This document shows, piece after piece, positions 1 through 7,659 of a stretch of DNA of 8,464 nucleotides. Under the pieces are notes generated by a model. That model did not search any database. It had not been told where the DNA came from and saw only the letters and a list, made by a program, of their open reading frames with translations. Source of the DNA: a bacterium (GTDB lineage: Bacteria; Thermosulfidibacterota; Thermosulfidibacteria; Thermosulfidibacterales; Thermosulfidibacteraceae); NCBI GenBank assembly GCA_027037155.1, contig JALWBK010000178.1, positions 1-8,464 on the forward strand, read 5' to 3'. Numbering within the stretch: position 1 is the stretch's first letter; every line of letters begins with the position of its first letter. A program made the translations under genes and the position numbers.

Positions 1-750
1 GTCCATACTGGTCATTCGCGCACCATGCTCGCTGGCGGCAGACTCCAGAAACACCCTATACATTTGGGTTCTAAGATGAAGGGGGAGAAGCTCTTTTAGT
101 ACCTCGTCTTTAGAAGGTTCGTATATGAAGTCAACAGGAACGTCCCCTTCCCTCAGCTCCATGGGCTTTATGGGAACGAAGGGTTCAACCACAACTTCCT
201 GTCTGATAGCCGATTTGAACTCGTTGTATAGCACGTAAACGGCATCGTATTTGCCAGAGGTGTAGCTTTCGGCAATGTAGTCAGCTATAGCGGCAGCATC
301 CTCAAAGCGTACCTTTTTTAAAAATAGGTTTATATGAACCTTATCCACGTTGAATTGCCCTTTTCTCCTCTCTATGTAGTCCCTTGCCTTCCTTCCTATA
401 GTGAGAAGGTAAACCTCCTTGCCCTCCTGCTTCTTTTCAGCGATGAACTGCTCCATGCGCTTGAGTATGTTGGTGTTAAAGGCTCCGCACAGTCCCCTGT
501 CAGAAGTTACCACCACGAGAAGAATCCTCTTCTCTTCCCTTCTTTCCAGTAGCGGATGTGCCCCTTCAGAGGCTCTCATGGCCAAAGAGGAGAGCATCTC
601 GTGCATCTTAAAGGCATAGGGCCTTAGACTGAGTATGTCCGCTTGGGCCCTCCTGAACTTGGCAGCGGCCACAAGCTTCATGGTGTTAGTTATCTTTTGG
701 GTACTTTTAACACTTGCAATCTTTCGTCTCATATCACGGAGGCTTGCCAT
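1..750 (-). CDS. atpG: ATP synthase F1 gamma subunit, 3' end outside window
   Basis: This is the central rotor shaft of the F-type ATP synthase; it turns inside the alpha3beta3 head and couples proton flow to ATP synthesis at the inner face of the membrane. 250 codons are visible in one open frame with no stop before position 1. The family is normally about 285-300 residues, so roughly 40 C-terminal residues are missing beyond the left edge. The N-terminal helix reads [20 protein letters not shown], followed by [16 protein letters not shown], matching the classic gamma coiled coil. The conserved [11 protein letters not shown] block is at residues 81-91, and the last visible residues (ARMTSMD) match the start of the C-terminal helix. 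The ATG at 748-750 has a GGAGG site at 757-761, 6 nt away, and lies 11 nt after the atpA stop, so it is co-transcribed with atpA. Identification is secure; only the end is unseen. Confidence 0.97.
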   Translation of the reverse strand, partial: MASLRDMRRKIASVKSTQKITNTMKLVAAAKFRRAQADILSLRPYAFKMHEMLSSLAMRASEGAHPLLERREEKRILLVVVTSDRGLCGAFNTNILKRMEQFIAEKKQEGKEVYLLTIGRKARDYIERRKGQFNVDKVHINLFLKKVRFEDAAAIADYIAESYTSGKYDAVYVLYNEFKSAIRQEVVVEPFVPIKPMELREGDVPVDFIYEPSKDEVLKELLPLHLRTQMYRVFLESAASEHGARMTSMD

Positions 751-761
751 CCCACGCCTCC

Positions 762-2270
762 TTAGACCACAAAGCTCTTCTTGAACTCTTTCACGGCCTC
801 GTGCATCTTCTGCTCAAGCTCCTTGCTGATCTCTTTCTTCTCTGCGATCTCGCGCAGGATCTCGGGCTTGTTGGTACGCAGGAACTCAAGGTATTCCTGT
901 TCAAATCTGGAAACGGCTTCAACTGGCAGGTCGTCAAGGTAACCGTTGACACCTGCGAATATAACTGCAATCTGTTCCTCCACAGGCATGGGAGCGTACT
1001 GCTTCTGCTTGAGAAGTTCCACCATGCGTTCACCACGGATGAGCAGCTTCCTTGTGGCCTCATCCAGCTCGCTGGCGAACTGGGCGAAGGCCTCCATCTC
1101 CCTGTACTGTGCGAGATCCAGCCTCAGCATACCCGCCACCTGCTTCATGGCCTTTATCTGAGCCGCACCACCAACACGGGACACCGAGAGACCAACGTTA
1201 ATGGCCGGGCGGATACCCTTGTAGAAAAGATCAGACTCAAGGTAGATTTGCCCGTCTGTAATGGAGATAACGTTGGTGGGAATGTAACCGGATATATCGC
1301 CAGCCTGTGTCTCAACTATAGGCAAAGCTGTGAGGGAGCCAGCGCCCTTCTCATCGGACATTTTGGCTGCCCTTTCCAAGAGACGGGAGTGCAGATAGAA
1401 GATATCACCGGGATACGCCTCACGACCAGGAGGACGCCTGAGCAGCAGTGATACCTCTCTGTAAGCCTGCGCCTGCTTGGTCAAGTCATCGTATATGACC
1501 AAAGCATGCATACCGTTGTCTCTGAAGTACTCTCCCATGGAACATCCAGCGTATGGAGCAATGTAGAGCATAGGTGCAGGGTCACTGGCGGTAGCAGCAA
1601 CCACGGTGGTGTACTCCATGGCGCCGTACTGTCTGAGTTTTTCCACTATCTGAGCGACAGTAGAGCGCTTTTGTCCTATGGCTACGTATATACAGTAAAC
1701 ATCGGTGTTCTTTTGGTTTATGATTGCGTCAATAGCAATAGCGGTCTTACCGGTCTGACGGTCACCGATGATGAGCTCTCTTTGGCCTCTACCGATGGGG
1801 ATCATGGAGTCAATGGCTTTTATACCGGTCTGGAGAGGCTCGTGAACCGGTTTTCTATCACATATTCCCGGAGCTATCCTCTCAATGGGATAGTAATCAT
1901 CAGCCTCAATGGGCCCAAGACCATCAATGGGCTGACCCAGCGGGTTCACCACCCTTCCAAGAAGCTTCTTACCAACGGGAACAGATATGATCTTACCTGT
2001 TCTCTTTACCCTGTCGCCTTCCTTAACCAAAGTGTCATCACCGAAGAGGATCACACCGACGTTGTCCTCTTCCAAGTTGAAGGCCATACCCATAACACCG
2101 CTGGGGAATTCTACAATCTCTGAGTACATGACGTTGTCAAGACCGTAGACACGAGCAACTCTGTCACCAACGAAGGTGACTATACCCTCTTCAGAAAGCT
2201 GAACCGATCTTTCAAATTCCTCAATCCGCTTTTTCAAGACCTCGCTTATCTCTTCAGCCCTTATCTGCAT
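762..2270 (-). CDS. atpA: ATP synthase F1 alpha subunit
   Basis: This is the regulatory, non-catalytic nucleotide-binding subunit of the F1 head, 502 residues against about 500-515 for the family. Using the ATG start, the Walker A motif GDRQTGKT is at residues 169-176 and the Walker B strand ALVIYDD at about 256-262. The alpha signature [17 protein letters not shown] is at 355-371; its Arg365 is the arginine finger that reaches the catalytic site on beta. An upstream in-frame GTG at 2279 would add three residues, but the ATG at 2268-2270 is preferred. It has AGGTGA 5 nt upstream, whereas the GTG has its purine run only 2 nt away. It also gives an N-terminus [20 protein letters not shown] that aligns with the usual alpha start (MQLNSTEISELI...). 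The gene follows atpH by 5 nt (overlapping its stop if GTG is used) and precedes atpG by 11 nt. Long open frames on the opposite strand across this gene are shadows. Confidence 0.97.
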   Translation of the reverse strand: MQIRAEEISEVLKKRIEEFERSVQLSEEGIVTFVGDRVARVYGLDNVMYSEIVEFPSGVMGMAFNLEEDNVGVILFGDDTLVKEGDRVKRTGKIISVPVGKKLLGRVVNPLGQPIDGLGPIEADDYYPIERIAPGICDRKPVHEPLQTGIKAIDSMIPIGRGQRELIIGDRQTGKTAIAIDAIINQKNTDVYCIYVAIGQKRSTVAQIVEKLRQYGAMEYTTVVAATASDPAPMLYIAPYAGCSMGEYFRDNGMHALVIYDDLTKQAQAYREVSLLLRRPPGREAYPGDIFYLHSRLLERAAKMSDEKGAGSLTALPIVETQAGDISGYIPTNVISITDGQIYLESDLFYKGIRPAINVGLSVSRVGGAAQIKAMKQVAGMLRLDLAQYREMEAFAQFASELDEATRKLLIRGERMVELLKQKQYAPMPVEEQIAVIFAGVNGYLDDLPVEAVSRFEQEYLEFLRTNKPEILREIAEKKEISKELEQKMHEAVKEFKKSFVV

Positions 2271-2275
2271 ACCTC

Positions 2276-2281
2276 TCACCT
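2276..2281 (-). promoter_or_regulatory. Ribosome binding site deciding the atpA start
   Basis: The minus strand reads AGGTGA here, 5 nt before the ATG at 2268-2270. It overlaps the atpH stop codon (TGA at 2276-2278). This spacing favours the ATG over the GTG at 2277-2279, which is itself inside the site. Confidence 0.6.
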
Positions 2282-2815
2282 CTCCACAAGCTTTTCTTTT
2301 ATTACTTCAAGGTTTCCTTTTATGCTGCCGTCAAAGACCATGCCTCCCACATAGGCAACGGCTCCCCCAATGATGGAAGGATCCTCTTCCACCTCAAGCA
2401 CCACCTTCTTGCCTAGCTTTTCGGAGATGGCATTTTGTAGCTCTTTCAGCTCTTGATCTGTGATTTCCGTTGCCACCTTGAGCACGCCTCTTATCTGTCC
2501 CTGTAGCTCATCGGCTATGAACCTAAACTCTTCAACAATTAATGGGAAGGCAATAAGCCTGTTCTTCTCCACGGTAAGGAGGAAGAAGTTTTTGATGAAG
2601 TCTGGTAAATTGAGCTTTTGGATGAGCTCGTTGGCCAGCTTAAGCTTTTCTGTTTGACTAACTATGGGTGTGGTGAAGTATTTGAAGAGGACCTCGTTTT
2701 GTAAGAGTATCTCTTCCAGTTTCTTAAGGTTGTTGTAGGTTTCTTCAAAATCAACGCCATTCTCTTTACAATAGATAGCCAAAGCCTTTGCGTATCTTTT
2801 GGCAACTGTCCTCAT
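2276..2815 (-). CDS. atpH: ATP synthase F1 delta subunit (OSCP)
   Basis: This peripheral stalk subunit sits on top of F1 and joins the alpha N-termini to the b/b' dimer. The protein is 179 residues, the normal length. The N-terminal domain (about 1-105) has the typical helical start [20 protein letters not shown]. The C-terminal part carries the family's region around [23 protein letters not shown] (about 116-138) and the ending [34 protein letters not shown], with the conserved GG and D-S-I/V-G/K pattern. The ATG at 2813-2815 shares one base with the atpF stop (TGATG arrangement) and has AGAGGT at 2822-2827, 6 nt upstream, so translation is probably coupled to atpF. Family assignment is firm, although delta is the least conserved F1 subunit. 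Confidence 0.94.
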   Translation of the reverse strand: MRTVAKRYAKALAIYCKENGVDFEETYNNLKKLEEILLQNEVLFKYFTTPIVSQTEKLKLANELIQKLNLPDFIKNFFLLTVEKNRLIAFPLIVEEFRFIADELQGQIRGVLKVATEITDQELKELQNAISEKLGKKVVLEVEEDPSIIGGAVAYVGGMVFDGSIKGNLEVIKEKLVER

Positions 2816-3372
2816 CAGTGTACCTCTTTAACCTTGTTTATGTAATCGCTCAAGAGCCTCTTTTGGTCTTCAGGAGTTATCTTTTCCTGAAGTAGCTTTT
2901 GGGCCACTTCCACTGCAAGATCAATGGCCTCCTGCTGCAGCTCTAACTTTGCCCTTTCAACCTCAAGATTCACAGTTGCCTTCGCCTGCTCCTTGATCCT
3001 CTGCACCATCTTCTCGGTCTCTTCCCTTATGCGCGCAACCTGCTCTTCTTTCTCCTTCTCTGCATTGCTTAAAATTGCCTTCACCTCTGATTCAAGGTTC
3101 TCCACTTTAGCCTTTGCCTCGTTGTACATTCTCTGGGCTTCTTCTCTAACTTTCTTGGCTTCTTCCAAAGAGCGGCTTATATTTTCACGTCTTTCTGTAA
3201 AGTACTTCTTCACGGCGTTTCCAGCGAACTTGTATAGGAGCCATACGAATACGGCAAAGTTAATGATTCTGAAGATTTCCATTTTGAGACTTATCTCATG
3301 ATGTGCCCCTTCAGAGGCAAAGGCAACAGAGGCTGTTACCAGTATCCACAAGAGACCTGCAAGCACCCTCAT
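2815..3372 (-). CDS. atpF: ATP synthase Fo b subunit with signal-peptide-like N-terminus
   Basis: This is one half of the peripheral stator stalk that holds F1 to Fo. The 185-residue protein has two hydrophobic stretches instead of the usual one. Residues 1-19 ([19 protein letters not shown], followed by SEGAHHE) look like a cleavable signal peptide with an A-F-A cleavage site. Residues about 33-50 ([18 protein letters not shown]) form the true membrane anchor. From about 55 to 170 it is a long charged coiled coil rich in E, K, R and A with no Pro or Gly until the end, as expected for b. It overlaps the upstream b' gene by ATGA (3369-3372) and atpH by one base. The start has GGAGG at 3380-3384, 7 nt upstream. 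A homologous pair b/b' next to each other suggests a heterodimeric stalk, as known for Aquifex and for photosynthetic bacteria. Which paralogue deserves the name atpF rather than atpF' is by position only. Confidence 0.92.
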   Translation of the reverse strand: MRVLAGLLWILVTASVAFASEGAHHEISLKMEIFRIINFAVFVWLLYKFAGNAVKKYFTERRENISRSLEEAKKVREEAQRMYNEAKAKVENLESEVKAILSNAEKEKEEQVARIREETEKMVQRIKEQAKATVNLEVERAKLELQQEAIDLAVEVAQKLLQEKITPEDQKRLLSDYINKVKEVH

Positions 3373-3806
3373 ACCCTGTCCTCCAGCTTTCTGCCGAGCA
3401 TCTTCTCGGCGATAAGAATGGCAAGATAGTTGACTGTCTGATGTAGCTTCTTTCGGGCCTCTTCCTTCTCTTTTTCCAACTGCTCCCTCAACTTGGCAAG
3501 GCTTTCCTCAAACTCTTTTCTCGCTTCGGCAAGGGCCTTCTTCTGCTCCTCCTGGGCGGCTATCTTTGCCTCGTTCACGATCTTTACAGCGTTCTGCCTT
3601 GCCTCAATGAGTTTGGCTTCGTACTCCTGGAGCATCTTCTGTGCTTCTTCTGAGAGACTTTTTGCTTCTTCAAGCCCACCTTCAACCAACCTCTTTCTCT
3701 CATCAAGGATCCTGAAGATGGGCTGGTACAGAACCTTATTAAGTATAAGAACGAGGGCAATAAAGATGACCATTTGGATCAGGATGGTGTAATTGAGTTC
3801 TATCAT
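3369..3806 (-). CDS. atpF': ATP synthase Fo b' subunit (second b-type stator subunit)
   Basis: This is the second stator stalk subunit, 145 residues. A single N-terminal membrane helix (about residues 8-26, [19 protein letters not shown]) is followed by the conserved [12 protein letters not shown] elbow at 27-38. A long coiled coil rich in E, A, K and Q follows to about residue 130. There is no signal-like extension, unlike its neighbour AtpF. An in-frame GTG at 3818 would add four residues, but it lies inside the ribosome binding site. The ATG at 3804-3806 has GGAGG at 3812-3816 with 5 nt spacing, and this start gives [11 protein letters not shown], typical of b'. The gene opens the ATP synthase block, 61 bp after parB, and overlaps atpF by ATGA. 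Its role as partner of AtpF in a heterodimer is inferred from family knowledge. Confidence 0.92.
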   Translation of the reverse strand: MIELNYTILIQMVIFIALVLILNKVLYQPIFRILDERKRLVEGGLEEAKSLSEEAQKMLQEYEAKLIEARQNAVKIVNEAKIAAQEEQKKALAEARKEFEESLAKLREQLEKEKEEARKKLHQTVNYLAILIAEKMLGRKLEDRV

Positions 3807-3811
3807 AGACC

Positions 3812-3816
3812 CCTCC
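3812..3816 (-). promoter_or_regulatory. Ribosome binding site of atpF'
   Basis: GGAGG on the minus strand lies 5 nt before the ATG at 3804-3806. It rules out the upstream GTG (3816-3818), which overlaps the site. The base at 3816 is also the last base of a palindrome (3816-3831). Confidence 0.65.
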
Positions 3817-3831
3817 ACAAATCCATTTGTG
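3816..3831. repeat. 16-bp palindrome between parB and atpF'
   Basis: Perfect inverted arms CACAAAT and ATTTGTG are separated by CC. In RNA this could fold as a 6-bp stem with a 4-nt loop just upstream of, and touching, the atpF' ribosome binding site. There is no U-run after it, so it is not a standard intrinsic terminator. It could be an operator, a weak hairpin affecting translation, or chance. Confidence 0.4.
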
Positions 3832-3844
3832 AGCCCGCCGCTTG

Positions 3845-3871
3845 AGTATCAGGAAAGTTCTGTGAAGTCAA
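3845..3871 (-). promoter_or_regulatory. Candidate promoter for the ATP synthase genes
   Basis: On the minus strand TTGACT (3866-3871) overlaps the parB stop codon and is followed 15 nt later by GATACT (3845-3850). These match the sigma-70 -35 and -10 consensus at 5/6 and 4/6 positions. The 15-nt spacer is short, so this is only a candidate. It sits in the only gap of more than about 11 bp in the whole minus-strand run. Confidence 0.25.
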
Positions 3872-4662
3872 GATTCAATTTCGCTCAAAAAACGTTTTAT
3901 ATCTTCGGGCCGGCCAGTAATGACCAGCCTTGCGCTTTTTTTCCCAAATGTAACTTTTGCCTTTAAACGGTACTTACTTATCTCTTTAAACTCCACCTCT
4001 TTTCTCTTCTTCCTTTTAACGGCCGAGACCAGCTCTTCGGTTTCCCTCACAGAGAGCTCCTCCTCGAGGATCTTGTGGAAGAGATCTACTATCTCCTTTT
4101 CGTTTCTTAACGATAAAAGAGCTTTCGCGTGTCCTAAGGTGATTTTCCCCTCCTGTAGAGCACTCGTAACGGCATCGGGAAGCTTTAAGACCCTAAGGAT
4201 GTTGGCAATGTGAGCACGGCTTTTCCCTGTAAGGGATGCGATGTCGTTTTGGGTTAATCCGAACTCTTTCTGTAGTCTTTTATAGTATAGTGCTTCTTCT
4301 AAGGGACTGAGATCTTTTCTCTGCACGTTTTCCACAATGGAGAGTATTGCAATGTCTTTATCGTCCCAGTTGCCGATGATAACCGGTACCTCTTTCAACC
4401 CAGCTTTCTGGGCGGCGAGCCATCTCCTTTCTCCGGCAATGATGAGAAGCTTTCCCTCTTTCTCTGTAGCTATGATGGGCTGAAGTACCCCGTGCTTTTT
4501 TACCGATTCCACGAGCTCATCAAGGTCGGTCTCTTTGTCTATTCTGGGCTGTCCCTGGCGGGGTGAAAGACTCTCTACAGGTACCGTCCGGTACTTAACC
4601 TCGCCTCCTGCTCCCTCTCCCAGTAAAGCCTCAAGGCCCCTGCCTAACCTGCTTTTTCGCAT
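3868..4662 (-). CDS. parB: Chromosome partitioning protein ParB (Spo0J)
   Basis: This is a CTP-dependent DNA clamp that loads at parS sites, spreads, and works with ParA to segregate the origin region. The protein is 264 residues. Its N-terminus has the ParA-stimulating peptide [12 protein letters not shown] at 5-16. The ParB/Srx-like domain has [10 protein letters not shown] at 31-40, the CTP-binding motif GERRWLAA at 77-84 and [14 protein letters not shown] at 111-124. The helix-turn-helix region [20 protein letters not shown] is at 136-155. After a basic linker (KRKKRKE, about 216-222) comes a C-terminal dimerisation domain to the end. One residue is odd: Leu82 stands where most homologues have the last Arg of GERRxR. 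An upstream open frame to 4797 would add 45 residues lying inside parA. The ATG at 4660-4662 is chosen because it gives the canonical N-terminus and has AGAGGT 9 nt upstream. It overlaps parA by 19 nt. Confidence 0.95.
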   Translation of the reverse strand: MRKSRLGRGLEALLGEGAGGEVKYRTVPVESLSPRQGQPRIDKETDLDELVESVKKHGVLQPIIATEKEGKLLIIAGERRWLAAQKAGLKEVPVIIGNWDDKDIAILSIVENVQRKDLSPLEEALYYKRLQKEFGLTQNDIASLTGKSRAHIANILRVLKLPDAVTSALQEGKITLGHAKALLSLRNEKEIVDLFHKILEEELSVRETEELVSAVKRKKRKEVEFKEISKYRLKAKVTFGKKSARLVITGRPEDIKRFLSEIES

Positions 4663-5414
4663 CTTTTTATTACCTCTACCGTCAGTTTTTTGTACGCCTC
4701 GGCACCAGAGGATCTGGCGTCGTACATGAGTATAGGAAGGCCGTAACTCGGTGCCTCGCACAGCCTGACGTTTCTGGGAATCAGCGTCTTGAAGCACTTG
4801 TTTGGAAAGTGCTTCTTTATCTCCTGAACCACTTCCTTTGAGAGTCTGGTGCGGGGATCGTACATGGTCATGAGAAAGCCTGCAATATCAAGGGCAGGGT
4901 TGAAGCGGGTTTTCACTATCTCCAGGGTTCTTAGTAGCCTTGCCAGCCCTTCTAAGGCATAGTACTCGCACTGTACAGGGACAATTACCCAGCGGGAGGC
5001 GGCGAGAGCGTTCACCGTCAGTATCCCAAGAGATGGGGGACAGTCGATTATGCAGTACTTGAATCTGTCTTCTATCTTCTCCAAAGCTCTCTTTAGGTAG
5101 CTTTCTCTATCGGAGGTGTTGGCAAGCTCTATCTCGCATCCCACCAGGTCAATACTTGCTGGAATGAGAAATAGCTTTTTTAGTGGGGTGTCTGTGATGA
5201 GCTCTTCAGGGTTTTTCTCTCCGGTTATTAAGTGATACGAGTTGGGTATCTCCCTTTTGGGAACTACACCAAGGCCGCTGGAGGCGTTTCCCTGAGGGTC
5301 AAGATCTATTAGCAGAACCCTTCTCCCCGATGCGGCAAGATACGCGGCTAAGTTTACCGCTGTAGTTGTCTTTCCAACACCACCTTTCTGGTTTGCAACG
5401 GCTATGGTTATCAT
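4644..5414 (-). CDS. parA: Chromosome partitioning ATPase ParA (Soj)
   Basis: This is a cytoplasmic P-loop ATPase of the ParA/MinD family; as an ATP-bound dimer it binds DNA nonspecifically and moves ParB-parS complexes. It has 256 residues, the normal size for the short chromosomal type without an N-terminal HTH. The deviant Walker A motif KGGVGKTT is at 10-17 with signature Lys10 and Lys15. The Walker A' block [16 protein letters not shown] is at 34-49, including Asp37 and Asp39. The Walker B block [10 protein letters not shown] is at 121-130. Near the C-terminus the conserved [12 protein letters not shown] block is followed by [10 protein letters not shown]. Its ATG at 5412-5414 forms ATGA with the hemG stop. 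No good ribosome binding site sits at normal distance (GGAG is 14 nt upstream), so translation probably depends on coupling to hemG. The partner parB follows directly. Confidence 0.96.
   Translation of the reverse strand: MITIAVANQKGGVGKTTTAVNLAAYLAASGRRVLLIDLDPQGNASSGLGVVPKREIPNSYHLITGEKNPEELITDTPLKKLFLIPASIDLVGCEIELANTSDRESYLKRALEKIEDRFKYCIIDCPPSLGILTVNALAASRWVIVPVQCEYYALEGLARLLRTLEIVKTRFNPALDIAGFLMTMYDPRTRLSKEVVQEIKKHFPNKCFKTLIPRNVRLCEAPSYGLPILMYDARSSGAEAYKKLTVEVIKRCEKAG
4672..4677 (-). promoter_or_regulatory. Ribosome binding site deciding the parB start
   Basis: AGAGGT on the minus strand, inside the parA coding sequence, lies 9 nt before the ATG at 4660-4662. It supports the short parB start over any upstream in-frame codon in the 4663-4797 extension. 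Confidence 0.5.
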
Positions 5415-6778
5415 GTCTCTTGCAGGAACTCCTTTACCTCTTGGGATCTTTCAATGGCATAACCTATGCAGTCGTTCAATCCCACACCCATGTAAGCGTT
5501 GGAGTGAAAGAAGAGTCCACCCAGTTCCTTACCCATTTTAAAGATGGCCTCCACCCTTTCCGTATGTCCCAGTGTGTATTGCGGAATTCCCCTTGGGTGT
5601 TTGAATACCCATGTTGCTTCGGGAGGTTGCTTCACCCCCATGATGGCGTCAATCTCATCAATGGCAGTTTGGAAAAGCTCTTCTTCTGTGAGATGGCATA
5701 CTTCAGGCTGTCTTGTGCCGCAGAGCATAACCCTCATCAGCAGCTTACCCTCAGGGGCTCGGTTGGGAAAGACGCAGGAGTCCCAGAGACAGCCTAAGAT
5801 TTTTCTCTTTTCAACAGAGGGAACCAAAAATCCAAATCCATCGGGAGTCCTTGCGAGAGAGCCTTCTTTAAATGCGAGGGCTACCACTGCTATGGGACCG
5901 TATGGGATTTTACTTAAAAGATTTGATAGCTCTTTATACTTTGAAAGCAGCCTTGATGCCTCATAGGCTGGGGTGGATAGAACCAGTGCCTTTGCTTTAT
6001 ATGTCTCTTTTTCAGTGTGGATTTCCCAACTTTTGCCGCTTTTGTTTATCTCTTTGACATCGGTGGCTTTTCTAAGCTCTATTTTGTCTTCAAGGTACGC
6101 ACAGAGGGCATCTATTAACTCCTGTACGCCCTTGGTGAAGCTGGTGAGGGTTCCTCCTGGTCCGGCAGGGCCTGATCTTTTCCTGTTTTTCATAAGATGG
6201 ATCATGCCCTTTATGAGGCCACCGTATCTTTTCTCAAGCTGCCATATAGCTGGGAAGGCCGCCTTTATACTGAGCTGATCAGCCCTTCCAGCGTAAATAC
6301 CTGCAACCATGGGATCTATGAGATAGTCTAAAAACTCTTTACAAAGCCTTCTATATACAAAGGATGCCACCGTTTCGTCGGAAAGCTCAGCGGCAGGTAT
6401 GAAGGGTTCTTTGAGTATGCTGAGCTTTGCCTTCAAAGAGAGTATGGGGCTTTTGAAGAAGGCCAAGGGGCTGGTCGGGATTTCGATAAGCTTTCCATTT
6501 TTTAGAATAAATCTTTTAGCTGCCTGTGAGGAGCTGGGATAAAGGCTGCTTGTGATGTTCAGCGCTTCGGCAAGCTGTAGGGTATAGGGTTTGTTGTCTA
6601 AAAAGCCGTTGGGTCCGGTTTCTACGATGTATCCCTTTTCAATGACCGTATGGAGCTTGCCGCCGAATCTACTTGCCTTCTCCAGTAGCAGTATGTTTCT
6701 AACTCCCCTCTGGTAGAGGTAAAAGGCCAGTGAGAGTCCTGATATGCCTCCCCCTACTATGAGCACATCGTACGCCAA
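5411..6778 (-). CDS. hemG: Protoporphyrinogen/coproporphyrinogen oxidase, FAD-dependent HemY/HemG family
   Basis: This FAD enzyme removes six electrons from a porphyrinogen to make the porphyrin that ferrochelatase uses, the penultimate step of heme synthesis. The protein is 455 residues, typical of the family. The N-terminal Rossmann motif [18 protein letters not shown] is at 4-21, with GGGISG at 9-14 and Glu33 at the end of beta-2 for the FAD ribose. It is followed by the PPOX-typical [15 protein letters not shown] (48-62). The C-terminal FAD block [20 protein letters not shown] (423-442) matches the family's GN-Y-GVG-DC pattern. The start is an unusual TTG (6776-6778) with a perfect GGAGG 7 nt upstream; it overlaps hemH by 22 nt. 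The end overlaps parA by ATGA. The family uses O2 or another acceptor. Whether the substrate is protoporphyrinogen or coproporphyrinogen cannot be decided from sequence alone. The old name hemG is also used for an unrelated flavodoxin-like E. coli enzyme; this one is the HemY type. Confidence 0.93.
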   Translation of the reverse strand: MAYDVLIVGGGISGLSLAFYLYQRGVRNILLLEKASRFGGKLHTVIEKGYIVETGPNGFLDNKPYTLQLAEALNITSSLYPSSSQAAKRFILKNGKLIEIPTSPLAFFKSPILSLKAKLSILKEPFIPAAELSDETVASFVYRRLCKEFLDYLIDPMVAGIYAGRADQLSIKAAFPAIWQLEKRYGGLIKGMIHLMKNRKRSGPAGPGGTLTSFTKGVQELIDALCAYLEDKIELRKATDVKEINKSGKSWEIHTEKETYKAKALVLSTPAYEASRLLSKYKELSNLLSKIPYGPIAVVALAFKEGSLARTPDGFGFLVPSVEKRKILGCLWDSCVFPNRAPEGKLLMRVMLCGTRQPEVCHLTEEELFQTAIDEIDAIMGVKQPPEATWVFKHPRGIPQYTLGHTERVEAIFKMGKELGGLFFHSNAYMGVGLNDCIGYAIERSQEVKEFLQET

Positions 6779-7659
6779 TCAACTGCCTCCTGAGCCACGG
6801 AAATCCAGCATTTCAAGAGCTCCTGCGATGTGTAGGGAACCCTTACCCTTTTGTAAACCCTAATCCCTACAGAACTTGCCAGGCTTTTTAGCTCTATGTC
6901 AAGATCGTACAGGGTCTCCAAGTGCTCGTTGGTGAAGCTGATTGGTACCACCATAACCTCTTTTATCCCTTTTTTGGCAAGAGCCTTTATGGCATCCTCA
7001 GTATAGGGTTTGGTCCAGGAGGTGGGCCCTATTCTGCTCTGAAAGGCCACGCTGTAGTTGGAGATATTAAGGCTTTCGGATATAAGCCTTGCCGTTTCAT
7101 GGATCTGCCTTTCGTAAGGGTCTCCTGCTTTAACGAGGCTTTCAGGGATGCCGTGGGCTACAAATAAAACGTGCTCGCCAAAGTAGGCGTTCATGATGGC
7201 TTTTCTCCACGCCTCTATGAAAAGCGGATGATTGTAGTAGGGTTTTGCTATCTTCACATCGTCTCTTTTGAAGGCAAAGAGCCTGTCTATGATACATCCG
7301 TAGGTGGTAAAGGAAAAATGGGGAAACTGTGGAATGACGGTAAAGGATAGGGTCTTGTCCTTTAGCATTTCCTCAAAAAGGGGGCGTGAGTACAGGCAGG
7401 CTATATGAGTTTCGCAGCCTGAGAGCTCCTTTATCAGTTGTGCCTGTTCCTTCATCATTGGGATGACAGGGGAGCCGCCGATGATGCGGTACTTTTTGTA
7501 GCCAAAGGGTGCTCTGAGCAGGGCGATGGTTGCTGCCACAGGTAACCTGAGGATTTTGGGCAGGGGAAGTATCCTCGGATCCTGAAACATTTTAAACAGG
7601 AAGGATACGTAACTACTAAAGGTGTTAACTCCCCCTGTGTTTACCAAGACGAGCCTCAT
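6757..7659 (-). CDS. hemH: Ferrochelatase
   Basis: This enzyme inserts Fe2+ into the porphyrin ring to finish heme. The protein is 300 residues, slightly shorter than the usual 310-350, with no C-terminal membrane or Fe-S extension. Conserved features are [15 protein letters not shown] at 20-34, [11 protein letters not shown] at 57-67, and the catalytic histidine in [20 protein letters not shown] (His169). [15 protein letters not shown] follows at 208-222, then [19 protein letters not shown] with His246 and Glu248, the pair corresponding to the metal-handling residues of known ferrochelatases. The start motif reads VNTGGVN rather than the common LNLGGP. An open frame continues to 7860, but those 67 codons run antisense into the divergent ppiD gene, and ATG 7657-7659 gives the right N-terminus. 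No ribosome binding site is visible before it, so translation may be leaderless or weak. It is the first gene of the minus-strand run. Confidence 0.93.
   Translation of the reverse strand: MRLVLVNTGGVNTFSSYVSFLFKMFQDPRILPLPKILRLPVAATIALLRAPFGYKKYRIIGGSPVIPMMKEQAQLIKELSGCETHIACLYSRPLFEEMLKDKTLSFTVIPQFPHFSFTTYGCIIDRLFAFKRDDVKIAKPYYNHPLFIEAWRKAIMNAYFGEHVLFVAHGIPESLVKAGDPYERQIHETARLISESLNISNYSVAFQSRIGPTSWTKPYTEDAIKALAKKGIKEVMVVPISFTNEHLETLYDLDIELKSLASSVGIRVYKRVRVPYTSQELLKCWISVAQEAVDWRTMCS
6786..6790 (-). promoter_or_regulatory. Ribosome binding site supporting the TTG start of hemG
   Basis: GGAGG on the minus strand lies within the end of hemH, 7 nt before TTG at 6776-6778. No ATG lies near the conserved FAD motif, so this site is the main reason to accept TTG. 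Confidence 0.65.

Noticed and set aside
714..1451. Plus-strand open frame of 245 codons opposite atpA
   Set aside because: It lies wholly antisense to the strongly conserved atpA/atpG region, its product resembles no family I know, and it has no ribosome binding site. It is a shadow of biased codon use.
1506..2123. Plus-strand open frame of 205 codons opposite atpA
   Set aside because: Same reasoning: antisense to the atpA N-terminal half, with no recognisable domains.
3816..3867. Intrinsic terminator between parB and atpF'
   Set aside because: The only hairpin is short and AT-rich and is not followed by a T-run in the direction of transcription.
4663..4797. 45-residue N-terminal extension of parB
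   Set aside because: It is encoded within parA in another frame, has no ParB-like features, and the internal ATG at 4662 gives the canonical N-terminus with a ribosome binding site.
5366..5966. Plus-strand open frames opposite hemG (143 and 140 codons)
   Set aside because: Antisense to hemG's conserved C-terminal half, low-complexity products rich in Ser, Cys and Leu, no start signals.
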